Source: Acidimicrobiales bacterium
Lineage (GTDB): Bacteria > Actinomycetota > Acidimicrobiia > Acidimicrobiales > CADCSY01
DNA: 12,698 nucleotides
Reading direction: 5' to 3'
Assembly: GCA_030447125.1 (NCBI GenBank)
Contig: JAUJLZ010000034.1
Location: 1-12,698 of the forward strand
Made by a program: the position numbers and the translations under genes. The notes under the pieces are model-generated. The model saw only the letters and a list, made by a program, of their open reading frames with translations, ran no database searches and had not been told where the DNA came from. Each line of letters begins with the position of its first letter. Positions within the stretch are counted from its first letter, which is position 1. Shown piece by piece: positions 7,333-12,698 of this stretch.

Positions 7333-8349
7333 GTGCGGGTGGAAGGGCGCGTGGCCAAGCTGCTCGACGCCGAGAAGGTCCGGTGGTCGGCGGTCGACCC
7401 CGACCTGGGCGACCTGATCGAGTGCCTGGCCGGCCTGGTCGAAGCTGGCGGCAAGCGCCTGCGCCCGGCCTTCTGCCACTGGGCCTACGTCGGCGCGGGA
7501 GGCGACCCCGCTGATCCGCTGGTGGTCGACGTGGGCGCCGCCTTCGAGCTCCTGCACGCCTTCGCCCTGGTGCACGACGACGTCATGGACGGCTCCGACC
7601 AGCGCCGGGGCCGTCCCACCGCCCACGTCGTCTACGCCGAGCGCCATGCCCGAGAGGGGTGGCGGGGGGAGCCCCGGCGCTTCGGCGAGGGGGTGGCCAT
7701 CCTGGTCGGCGACCTGGCCTTCGTCTACGCCGACGTGCTGACCGCCGCCGCGCCCCGAGACGCCCGGGCCGTCTACGACGAGTTGCGCATCGAGCTCAAC
7801 ATCGGCCAGTACCTCGACGTGTTGGGCACCGTCCGGGGCAGGGCCAGCCTGGCCACCGCCCGGCGCATCAGCTCCTACAAGTCGGGCAAGTACACCGTGG
7901 AGCGCCCACTGCACGTGGGTGCGGCCCTGGCCGGTCGACTCGACGAGCTGGCCGAGCCCCTGTCGGCCTACGGCCAGCCGTTGGGCGACGCCTTCCAGCT
8001 GCGGGACGACCTCCTGGGCGCCTTTGGGGACTCCTCGGCCACGGGCAAGCCGGTGGGCGACGACCTGCGGGAGGGCAAGCCCACGCCGCTGTTGGCCATC
8101 GCCTCCCAGCGAGCCACCGGCGCCGGCGCCCGGTGCCTGCTGCGCACCGGTGACCCCCACCTCACCGCCCTCGAGGTGGCGGAGGTGCAGGAGGTGCTGG
8201 TGGGCACCGGCGCCCGCGACGAGATCGAGCGCACCATCGAGCGCCTGGCCGACCAGGCGGTCGACGCCCTCAAGCGGACACCCCTGGCCGAGGAGGCCAA
8301 GGTGGCCCTCACCGAGCTGGCCGCCTACGTGGCCTGGCGCGACCGCTGA
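7333..8349 (+). CDS. crtE: Geranylgeranyl diphosphate synthase (polyprenyl synthetase)
   Basis: This trans-isoprenyl diphosphate synthase should make GGPP, the C20 precursor of the downstream phytoene synthase. In the 338-residue reading, GGKRLRP (39-45) binds the diphosphate and LVHDDVMDGSDQRRGRPT holds the first aspartate-rich motif DDVMD (82-86). YKSGKYT is near the middle, and GDAFQLRDDLLGAFGD holds the second aspartate motif (225-226). TGKPVGDDLREGK follows, as in actinobacterial enzymes. Chain length cannot be fixed from motifs; the carotenoid neighbours argue for GGPP. The start is uncertain. GTG 7333 is the first standard start in frame, but it has no Shine-Dalgarno sequence, and coding-like sequence (PPGAAAPSSLLDIA) continues upstream, so the true start may be a non-standard codon such as ATC 7273. 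It is the first gene of the plus-strand operon, 33 bases before crtI. Confidence 0.92.
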   Translation: MRVEGRVAKLLDAEKVRWSAVDPDLGDLIECLAGLVEAGGKRLRPAFCHWAYVGAGGDPADPLVVDVGAAFELLHAFALVHDDVMDGSDQRRGRPTAHVVYAERHAREGWRGEPRRFGEGVAILVGDLAFVYADVLTAAAPRDARAVYDELRIELNIGQYLDVLGTVRGRASLATARRISSYKSGKYTVERPLHVGAALAGRLDELAEPLSAYGQPLGDAFQLRDDLLGAFGDSSATGKPVGDDLREGKPTPLLAIASQRATGAGARCLLRTGDPHLTALEVAEVQEVLVGTGARDEIERTIERLADQAVDALKRTPLAEEAKVALTELAAYVAWRDR

Positions 8350-8382
8350 TCGGGACGAGAGTCGGGACGGGGAAGGACAGCC

Positions 8383-9867
8383 ATGCGGGTCGTCGTCATC
8401 GGAGCGGGGCTGGGGGGGCTGTCGGCCGCCTGCCACCTGGTCGGCAAGGGCCACGACGTCGTGGTGCTGGAGCGGGGCGACCAGCCCGGGGGGCGGGTGG
8501 GCCTGCTGGAGATGGGCGGCTACCGCTTCGACACCGGGGCCACGGTGCTCACCATGCCCGGCCTGGTGGAGGAGTGCTTCACCGCTGCGGGCAGCGCCAT
8601 GGCCGACCACGTCGACATCCGCCCCGTCGACCCCATGTACCGGGCCTGCTACGCCGACGGCTCGGTGCTGCGGGTGTGGCACGGGCGCGAGCGCATGACC
8701 ACCGAGATCGAGGAGGTGTGCGGCCCCACCCAGGCCGCCGCCTTCGGGCGCTTCTGCGACTGGCTGGGCGAGCTCTACCGCCTGGAGATGCCCCACTTCA
8801 TCGCCCGCAACTTCGACTCGCCCCTCGACCTCACCCATCCGCTGCGGCCCACCGTCGACCTGGTGCGCATGGGCGGCTTCCGCCGCATGGCCAAGGCCGT
8901 GGCCGGCTACTTCGACGACGAGCGCCTCCAGCGCATCTTCAGCTTCCAGTCCATGTACGCCGGCCTGGCCCCCTACGAGGCCCTGGCCCTCTACTGCGTC
9001 ATCACCTACATGGACTCGGTGGAGGGCGTCTACTTCCCCACCGGGGGCATGCACGCCATGTGCCGGGCCCTGGCCGCAGCCATCGAAGAGGCCGGGGGGG
9101 AGCTGCGCTACGGCGCCGCGGTGGAGACCATCCTGCGCCGCCACGGCACCACGGGCGACGTCACCGGCGTGCGCCTGGAGTCGGGCGAGACCATCCGGGC
9201 CGACGCGGTGGTGGCCAACCCCGACCTGCCCGTGGCCTACCGCACCCTGCTGGGGGGCCTCGACGCCCCCCGCACGGCCCGCCGGGGCCACTACTCGCCT
9301 TCGTGCGTGGTCTGGCACGCCGGGGTCAAGGGCCTGCCCCCGGCCGAGGCCGCCCACCACAACATCCACTTCGGCGCCGCCTGGGACGACGCCTTCAAGG
9401 CCATCCTGCACGACGGCGTGCGCATGCCCGACCCGTCCATCCTGGTCACCCTGCACTCCATGGACGACCCGTCGCTGGCCCCCGACGGCTGCTCCACGCT
9501 CTACGTGCTCGAGCCCACGCCCAACCTCGACGGCCGCATCGACTGGACTGCGGAGCGCGACCGGGTGCGCGACTCGCTGGCCGCTCGCGTGGCGGCGCTG
9601 GGCTACCCCAGTGAGGTGGAGGTGGAGGCCTTCGTCGACCCCCTCGACTGGGAGCGCCAGGGCATGGAGCGGGGCACCCCCTTCGCCCTGTCGCACCGCT
9701 TCCTCCAGACCGGGCCCTTCCGGCCCAACAACGTCGACAAGCGGGCGCCCGGCCTGGTCTTCGTGGGTTCGGGCACCGTCCCCGGCGTGGGCGTGCCCAC
9801 CGTGTTGGTGTCGGGCCGCCTGGCTGCGGAGCGGGTGGAGGAGCACGCCCGGTCGGTACGGCGATGA
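8383..9867 (+). CDS. crtI: Phytoene desaturase, CrtI family
   Basis: This FAD-dependent carotene desaturase has 494 residues, the usual size for bacterial CrtI. It should convert phytoene stepwise to neurosporene or lycopene at the membrane surface. The N-terminal dinucleotide-binding fold shows VVIGAGLGGLSAA (5-16), the ribose-binding acid E30 in VVVLERGDQPGGR, and FDTGATVLTMP near 50. PTGGMHAMCRAL lies mid-protein. The C-terminal FAD motif is GLVFVGSGTVPGVGVPTVL, from about residue 457. The ATG at 8383 has a good ribosome-binding sequence (GGAAGGA) about 6 bases upstream. The number of desaturation steps cannot be read from sequence. It lies between crtE and crtB and overlaps crtB by 4 bases (ATGA 9864-9867). 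A second CrtI-superfamily gene begins at 12502, so the two probably act on different steps. Confidence 0.93.
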   Translation: MRVVVIGAGLGGLSAACHLVGKGHDVVVLERGDQPGGRVGLLEMGGYRFDTGATVLTMPGLVEECFTAAGSAMADHVDIRPVDPMYRACYADGSVLRVWHGRERMTTEIEEVCGPTQAAAFGRFCDWLGELYRLEMPHFIARNFDSPLDLTHPLRPTVDLVRMGGFRRMAKAVAGYFDDERLQRIFSFQSMYAGLAPYEALALYCVITYMDSVEGVYFPTGGMHAMCRALAAAIEEAGGELRYGAAVETILRRHGTTGDVTGVRLESGETIRADAVVANPDLPVAYRTLLGGLDAPRTARRGHYSPSCVVWHAGVKGLPPAEAAHHNIHFGAAWDDAFKAILHDGVRMPDPSILVTLHSMDDPSLAPDGCSTLYVLEPTPNLDGRIDWTAERDRVRDSLAARVAALGYPSEVEVEAFVDPLDWERQGMERGTPFALSHRFLQTGPFRPNNVDKRAPGLVFVGSGTVPGVGVPTVLVSGRLAAERVEEHARSVRR

Positions 9868-10739
9868 GCTCCGTCACCCTGGAGCAGAGCTACGCCCGCT
9901 GCCGCACTCTCAACCGGCGCTACGGCACCACCTACTACTGGTCGACCAAGGCCCTGCCCCGGGTCAAGCGCCACCACGTCTGGGCCCTCTACGGCTTCTG
10001 CCGCTACGCCGACGACATCGTGGACGACCTCGGCTCTTCGACTCCCACCGACGTGCGGGCCAAGGCCCTGGCCGACTTCGGGGACCGCTTCTTCGTCGAC
10101 CTCGAGGCGGGTGACTCCGACGACGACGTGCTCAAGGCCGTGGTCCACACCGTGCGGGCCTTTGGCATCGACCCCGACTGCTTCCGGCGCTTCCTGCGCT
10201 CGATGACCATGGACCTCACCGTGTCCGCCTACGAGACCTGGGAGGATCTGCTCGTCTACATGGACGGCTCCGCCGCGGTCATCGGTGAGATGATGCTGCC
10301 CATCCTCGAGCCCACCTCGCCGGCGGCCACCGCCCACGCCCAGGACCTGGGCAACGCCTTCCAGCTCACCAACTTCCTGCGCGACGTGAACGAGGACCTC
10401 GACCGGGGGCGGGTCTACGTGCCCCAGGAGGACCTGCGTCGCTTCGGGGCCGACCCGTGGCTGCGCCGGGCCACACCGCAGTGGCGTGCGGTCATGGCCT
10501 TCGAGATCGAGCGCTGCCGGGCCCTGTACCGATCGGCCGACATCGGCCTGGCCCTGCTGCCGCCCTCGTCGGTCAGGGGCATCCGGGCGGCGCGCATCCT
10601 CTACGCCGGGATCCTCGAGCGCATCGAGGCCCAGGGCGGTGACGTGTTCTCCCGCCGGGCCCGGGTACCCACCTGGCGCAAGGCGCTGACCGTGGGGCGC
10701 CTGGCCGCCGGTGGACGACGAACGGAGGCCATGGGATGA
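9864..10739 (+). CDS. crtB: Phytoene synthase
   Basis: This squalene/phytoene synthase family enzyme has 291 residues. It should condense two GGPP molecules head-to-head to phytoene, the committed step of C40 carotenoid synthesis. The first aspartate-rich motif is YADDIVDD (48-55), preceded by ALYGFCR. The second is NFLRDVNEDLDRGRVYVP with D174 and D178 positioned to bind magnesium diphosphate. TYYWSTKALP near residue 23 is also typical of the family. The ATG overlaps the crtI stop (ATGA), and the crtB stop overlaps the next gene the same way, so coupled translation is likely across crtI-crtB-dinB. A diapophytoene or squalene synthase would look similar, but crtE and crtI beside it make phytoene synthase much the best call. 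Confidence 0.94.
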   Translation: MSSVTLEQSYARCRTLNRRYGTTYYWSTKALPRVKRHHVWALYGFCRYADDIVDDLGSSTPTDVRAKALADFGDRFFVDLEAGDSDDDVLKAVVHTVRAFGIDPDCFRRFLRSMTMDLTVSAYETWEDLLVYMDGSAAVIGEMMLPILEPTSPAATAHAQDLGNAFQLTNFLRDVNEDLDRGRVYVPQEDLRRFGADPWLRRATPQWRAVMAFEIERCRALYRSADIGLALLPPSSVRGIRAARILYAGILERIEAQGGDVFSRRARVPTWRKALTVGRLAAGGRRTEAMG

Positions 10740-11281
10740 CACTCACCAACGACTGCGAGGCGTGCGGGTTCGTCGACGAGGCGGTGACCATGGCCGACGC
10801 CGTAGCCGCCCTGCGGGGGTACGGCCGCCGCTACCGTGCCCCCCTCACCCGCTTCCTGCCCGGCGAGGACGGCGACGCCTTGCTGCGGGCGCGCCCCCAG
10901 GTGGGGGTGTGGTCGGCCCTGGAGTACGCCGGCCACGTGGGCGAGGTGTTCCGATGGTACGACGAGTGGGTCCGTCGCTCCCTGGTGGAGGACGCTCCCG
11001 TCATCGAGGCCCCCACGCCCGACGAGGCCGTCGAGGCCGGTCGTTTCAACGAGGCGGACCCGGCGGCGACGGCCGACGCCATCGCCGCCCACGCCGAGGC
11101 CCTGGCCGCCACCTTCGAGGGGGTGGCCGCCGAGGACTGGCAGCGGTGCCACGTCCGCCGGGGCCAGCGACGCTCGGTGCTGTTCACCGCCCGGCGGGCC
11201 GTGCACGAAGGCAACCACCACCTGCTCGACATCGGCCGGGGCATGCGGGCGATCCGCCAGCGGCATCGAGAGGGCAGCTGA
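10736..11281 (+). CDS. DinB-fold metalloprotein in the carotenoid operon
   Basis: The product is a 181-residue soluble protein with the pattern of the DinB/mycothiol-dependent four-helix superfamily. WSALEYAGHVGE supplies H67 and VHEGNHHLLDIGR supplies H157 and H161 (HxxxH), the usual metal-binding triad. An N-terminal CEACGF (C7, C10) precedes the bundle, as in some actinobacterial DinB-like proteins. Members of this fold include thiol-dependent transferases and isomerases as well as many proteins with no known reaction, so I assign no substrate. The ATG overlaps the crtB stop (ATGA 10736-10739), and a strong GGAGG lies about 7 bases upstream inside crtB. It is therefore firmly part of the carotenoid transcript. 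A role in carotenoid work, or in thiol/redox protection tied to it, is only an inference from position. Confidence 0.75.
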   Translation: MTLTNDCEACGFVDEAVTMADAVAALRGYGRRYRAPLTRFLPGEDGDALLRARPQVGVWSALEYAGHVGEVFRWYDEWVRRSLVEDAPVIEAPTPDEAVEAGRFNEADPAATADAIAAHAEALAATFEGVAAEDWQRCHVRRGQRRSVLFTARRAVHEGNHHLLDIGRGMRAIRQRHREGS

Positions 11282-11294
11282 CTTCCCTGTCGGA

Positions 11295-11320
11295 TTGCAT
11301 GCAGAGTAGGTGTGTACCCT
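11295..11320 (+). promoter_or_regulatory. Candidate promoter of the broken toxin-antitoxin module
   Basis: TTGCAT (11295-11300) resembles a -35, but its 14-base spacing from TACCCT (11315-11320, TANNNT) is short. TACCCT ends 7 bases before the GTG of the antitoxin remnant, giving a leaderless arrangement. The palindrome TGCATGCA (11296-11303) could be an operator, since ribbon-helix-helix antitoxins usually bind palindromes over their own promoter. If active it would now feed the cruF-like gene downstream. Confidence 0.35.
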
Positions 11321-11327
11321 GGCCCCT

Positions 11328-11483
11328 GTGGCCAAGATCATCCAGATCCGCAACGTCCCCGACGACGTCCACGCCGAGCTCAAGGCCCGGGCCGCGGCCA
11401 ACGGCCAGTCGCTCTCCGACTACCTCCTCGGCCACGCCGTGCGCGTCGCGGCTCGGTCTGCGACGTCTGGAAGCGCAGGGTGA
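11328..11483 (+). pseudogene. Truncated VapB/FitA-type antitoxin remnant
   Basis: A 51-codon reading frame from GTG 11328 to TGA 11481-11483 encodes MAKIIQIRNVPDDVHAELKA, then RAAANGQSLSDYLLGHAVRVAA. This is a recognisable ribbon-helix-helix N-terminal domain of the FitA/VapB antitoxin type (beta strand IIQIRNVP, then two helices). Intact members run to about 75-85 residues, with a C-terminal tail that wraps the toxin. Here the family resemblance ends at about residue 41, and the last residues (RSATSGSAG) come from out-of-frame toxin DNA. The DNA-binding part may still be made and could still bind its operator. The toxin-neutralising tail is gone. It starts 46 bases after the dinB stop. Confidence 0.72.
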
Positions 11484-11721
11484 GATCATCACCGAGCGCG
11501 CGGTCGACGCCCGCCGCCCACTCGCGGCTCTCGCCGTCGAGCGCTACCCCCACGCTGGCCTGATCGAGCGCATGTGGGAGTTGGGCCCCAACGTCAGCGC
11601 CTACGACGCCGCCTACGTTGCCCTGAGCGAGTTTCTGAAGGCACCGCTGGTCACCTGTGACGGGCGGCTCGCCCGGGCCCCGGGACATCGGGCGGTCATC
11701 GAACACTTTCCCCGGAAGTGA
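11452..11721 (+). pseudogene. VapC-type PIN-domain toxin, N-terminus deleted
   Basis: In the frame that ends at 11719-11721 the translation reads LRRLEAQGEIITERAVDA, then RYPHAGLIERMWELGPNVSAYDAAYVALSE and PLVTCDGRLARAPGHRAVIE. This is the C-terminal two-thirds of a VapC PIN ribonuclease. It keeps the late acidic residues (D in SAYDAAY and D in TCDGRLA). The first ~45 residues are absent, including the N-terminal catalytic aspartate and the central glutamate, and no start codon lies before ATG 11572. The join to the antitoxin lies near 11445-11458 and is out of frame. A single deletion of roughly 200-250 bases, estimated from usual family lengths, would explain both truncations. The stop overlaps the next start as GTGA (11718-11721). 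The product cannot be a working nuclease. Confidence 0.78.
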
Positions 11722-12518
11722 ACCCGCAGCCCCACTCCATCCGTGGACGCCTGAGCCGGCCCGCCTCGCCTGCCCTCGCCGCCGGCCTGGTCGCTGGCGC
11801 CCTCATGGCCCTGGCCCAGGCCCCCATCCCCTTCGTCGACGACGACCGCCTGCTCACCACGGTGGTGGTCGTCGCCTTCTTCGTCGCCACCTGCGCCCTG
11901 GCCGCCGACGTGTGGGCGCCCCGGCAGGTGGCGGTGGCCGCCGGCCTGGTCGTGGCCGCAACCCTGGCATTGGAGTTCGTGGGCCACACCACCGGCTGGC
12001 CCTTTGGGGCCTACGACTACACCCCTGCCCTCGTCCCCCAGATCGCCGGCGTGCCCGTGATCGTGCCCCTGGCCTGGTTCGCCATGGCCGTGCCCGCCCG
12101 GGAGGTGGCCGCCCGCCTGGTCAGCCCCGGCTGGGCCCGGGTGGCGCTGGGGGCGGTGGCGCTCACGGCCTGGGACCTCATGCTCGACCCCCAGATGGTG
12201 GCGTCGGGCTACTGGCTGTGGGCGGCGGACGGGCCCTGGCGGGGCATCCCCCTGTCGAACTACGCCGGCTGGCTTGCCTCGTCGGCGGTGGTCATGGTGG
12301 TCCTCGAACGCCTGCTCCCCCTCCCCGGGCGCAGCCTGCCCCTGCTGGCCCTCTACACCTGGTGGGGGCTGTCCGAGGCCCTGGCCTTCGTGGTCTTCTT
12401 CGGCGACCCGGTGGTGGGCCTGGTGGGCGGCGCCGCCATGCTCGGTCTGGCCACCCTGGCCTGGCGGGGGGCGCAACCCCTTCGCCGGCGGACAGCGACC
12501 TATGGCAGCCGTGGCTGA
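11718..12518 (+). CDS. cruF: CruF-like carotenoid 1',2'-hydratase (DUF422 family membrane protein)
   Basis: The product is a 266-residue integral membrane protein with about seven hydrophobic segments. Family signatures are WPFGAYDYTPAL (F96-T102), IAGVPVIVPLAWFAMA, WDLMLDPQMVASGYWLW (W152, D157, P158) and GIPLSNYAGW. They match the carotenoid-synthesis family that includes CruF, which adds water across the 1',2' double bond of acyclic carotene ends to give a tertiary hydroxyl. Some relatives act in C50 carotenoid or other carotenoid steps, so the exact reaction is inferred. The GTG at 11718 is used because the first hydrophobic segment starts soon after it. It overlaps the stop of the vapC remnant (GTGA), and only a weak CGGAA lies upstream. 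It overlaps the following desaturase by up to 17 bases. Expression may depend on read-through from crtE or on the toxin-antitoxin promoter. Confidence 0.82.
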   Translation: MNPQPHSIRGRLSRPASPALAAGLVAGALMALAQAPIPFVDDDRLLTTVVVVAFFVATCALAADVWAPRQVAVAAGLVVAATLALEFVGHTTGWPFGAYDYTPALVPQIAGVPVIVPLAWFAMAVPAREVAARLVSPGWARVALGAVALTAWDLMLDPQMVASGYWLWAADGPWRGIPLSNYAGWLASSAVVMVVLERLLPLPGRSLPLLALYTWWGLSEALAFVVFFGDPVVGLVGGAAMLGLATLAWRGAQPLRRRTATYGSRG

Positions 12519-12698
12519 CGTCGCTGTCGTCGGTGGCGGGGTGGGGGGCATGGCCGCCGCTCTACGCCTGGCCGTGGCCGGCCACGACGTGGTGCTGTTC
12601 GAGCGCAACACCGTGCTGGGGGGAAAGCTGGCCACTCGTACGCTCGACGGCTTCACGTTCGACACCGGGCCGTCGCTGCTCACCCTGCCTGAGGTCTT
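12502..12698 (+). CDS. Second CrtI-superfamily desaturase, N-terminus only (CrtD-like?)
   Basis: The first 65 residues are present before the window ends. They show VAVVGGGVGGMAAALRLA, VVLFERNTVLGGKLATR and FDTGPSLLTLPEV. This is the FAD-binding start of a carotenoid desaturase/isomerase/ketolase of the CrtI superfamily. It is clearly a paralogue of the complete crtI, not a duplicate, because the sequences differ throughout. Two starts are possible: ATG 12502 (17-base overlap with cruF) or GTG 12511 (8-base overlap), the latter placing MADVAVVGGG at the usual family N-terminus. Its position right after a cruF-like gene suggests a CrtD-type 3',4'-desaturase acting on the hydrated end group. 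CrtI, CrtO ketolase or CrtN relatives cannot be excluded from this fragment. Confidence 0.82.
   Translation, partial: MAAVADVAVVGGGVGGMAAALRLAVAGHDVVLFERNTVLGGKLATRTLDGFTFDTGPSLLTLPEV

Noticed and set aside
7100..7417. Plus-strand small frame across the ccmF/crtE gap
   Set aside because: It is antisense to ccmF at one end and out of frame with crtE at the other. The R/P/T-rich translation has no pattern.
8350..8382. Short direct repeat TCGGGACG twice before crtI
   Set aside because: Two 8-base copies in GC-rich sequence within 33 bases are easily due to chance. The purine run there is explained by the crtI ribosome-binding site.
7018..9846. Minus-strand open frame of 942 codons opposite crtE and crtI
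   Set aside because: It lies antisense to two clearly recognised enzymes. Its composition is rich in G, H, Q and V with no domain pattern, so it is a GC-driven shadow.
10711..11721. Continuous 336-codon plus-strand frame spanning dinB and the toxin region, as one protein
   Set aside because: Only the last ~90 codons look like a real protein (VapC C-terminus). The rest is an out-of-frame reading of dinB and the antitoxin, so it is not a genuine fusion.
11613..12683. Minus-strand 356-codon frame opposite cruF
   Set aside because: It is antisense to a membrane protein with clear CruF family motifs. The G/H/Q-rich translation has no recognisable domain.

Overview
The window is very GC-rich (about 70% or more across most of it). 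Its genes are tightly packed, often with 4-base ATGA/GTGA overlaps and several GTG starts. The gene set is a T7SS-type Rhs polymorphic toxin, a CcmF haem lyase, and a crtE-crtI-crtB carotenoid cluster with a cruF-type gene. Together these suggest a high-GC actinobacterium, possibly of the Acidimicrobiia. That placement is inferred from gene content and base composition only.

Left half (minus strand, read right to left). A CcmF-like cytochrome c haem lyase (7219-5099) is followed by a 154-base gap with a hairpin. Next is a 1476-residue Rhs/YD-repeat protein (4944-514) with a WXG-like/T7SS N-terminus, a DUF6531-like region, a long YD-repeat shell, an Rhs core ending in DPLGL, and a variable C-terminal toxin of about 100 residues. 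The toxin resembles the TreTu family (ADP-ribosylation of EF-Tu). A small gene overlapping its stop by 4 bases (517-233) is the probable immunity gene. Directly beyond it is a decayed second copy of part of the Rhs core (about 232-1), running off the window. This is the usual layout of an Rhs locus that acquires toxin/immunity cassettes by recombination. GC content falls sharply left of about position 960.

Middle (7220-7332). This is a short divergent control region between ccmF and crtE, with a TANNNT -10-like hexamer on each strand.

Right half (plus strand). The carotenoid operon has GGPP synthase (crtE), phytoene desaturase (crtI), phytoene synthase (crtB) and a DinB-fold protein. The crtI/crtB and crtB/dinB junctions are ATGA overlaps. 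Next comes the wreck of a VapBC-type toxin-antitoxin pair: an internal deletion joins the first part of the antitoxin to the last part of the PIN toxin, out of frame. The toxin stop overlaps the start of a CruF-like carotenoid 1',2'-hydratase, followed by a second CrtI-superfamily desaturase (CrtD-like?) cut by the window end. The genes imply GGPP to phytoene to a desaturated acyclic carotene, then hydration and possibly further desaturation at the end group. No cyclase is visible.

No RNA genes, CRISPR arrays, insertion sequences or origins were recognised. No intergenic stretch exceeds 300 bases.
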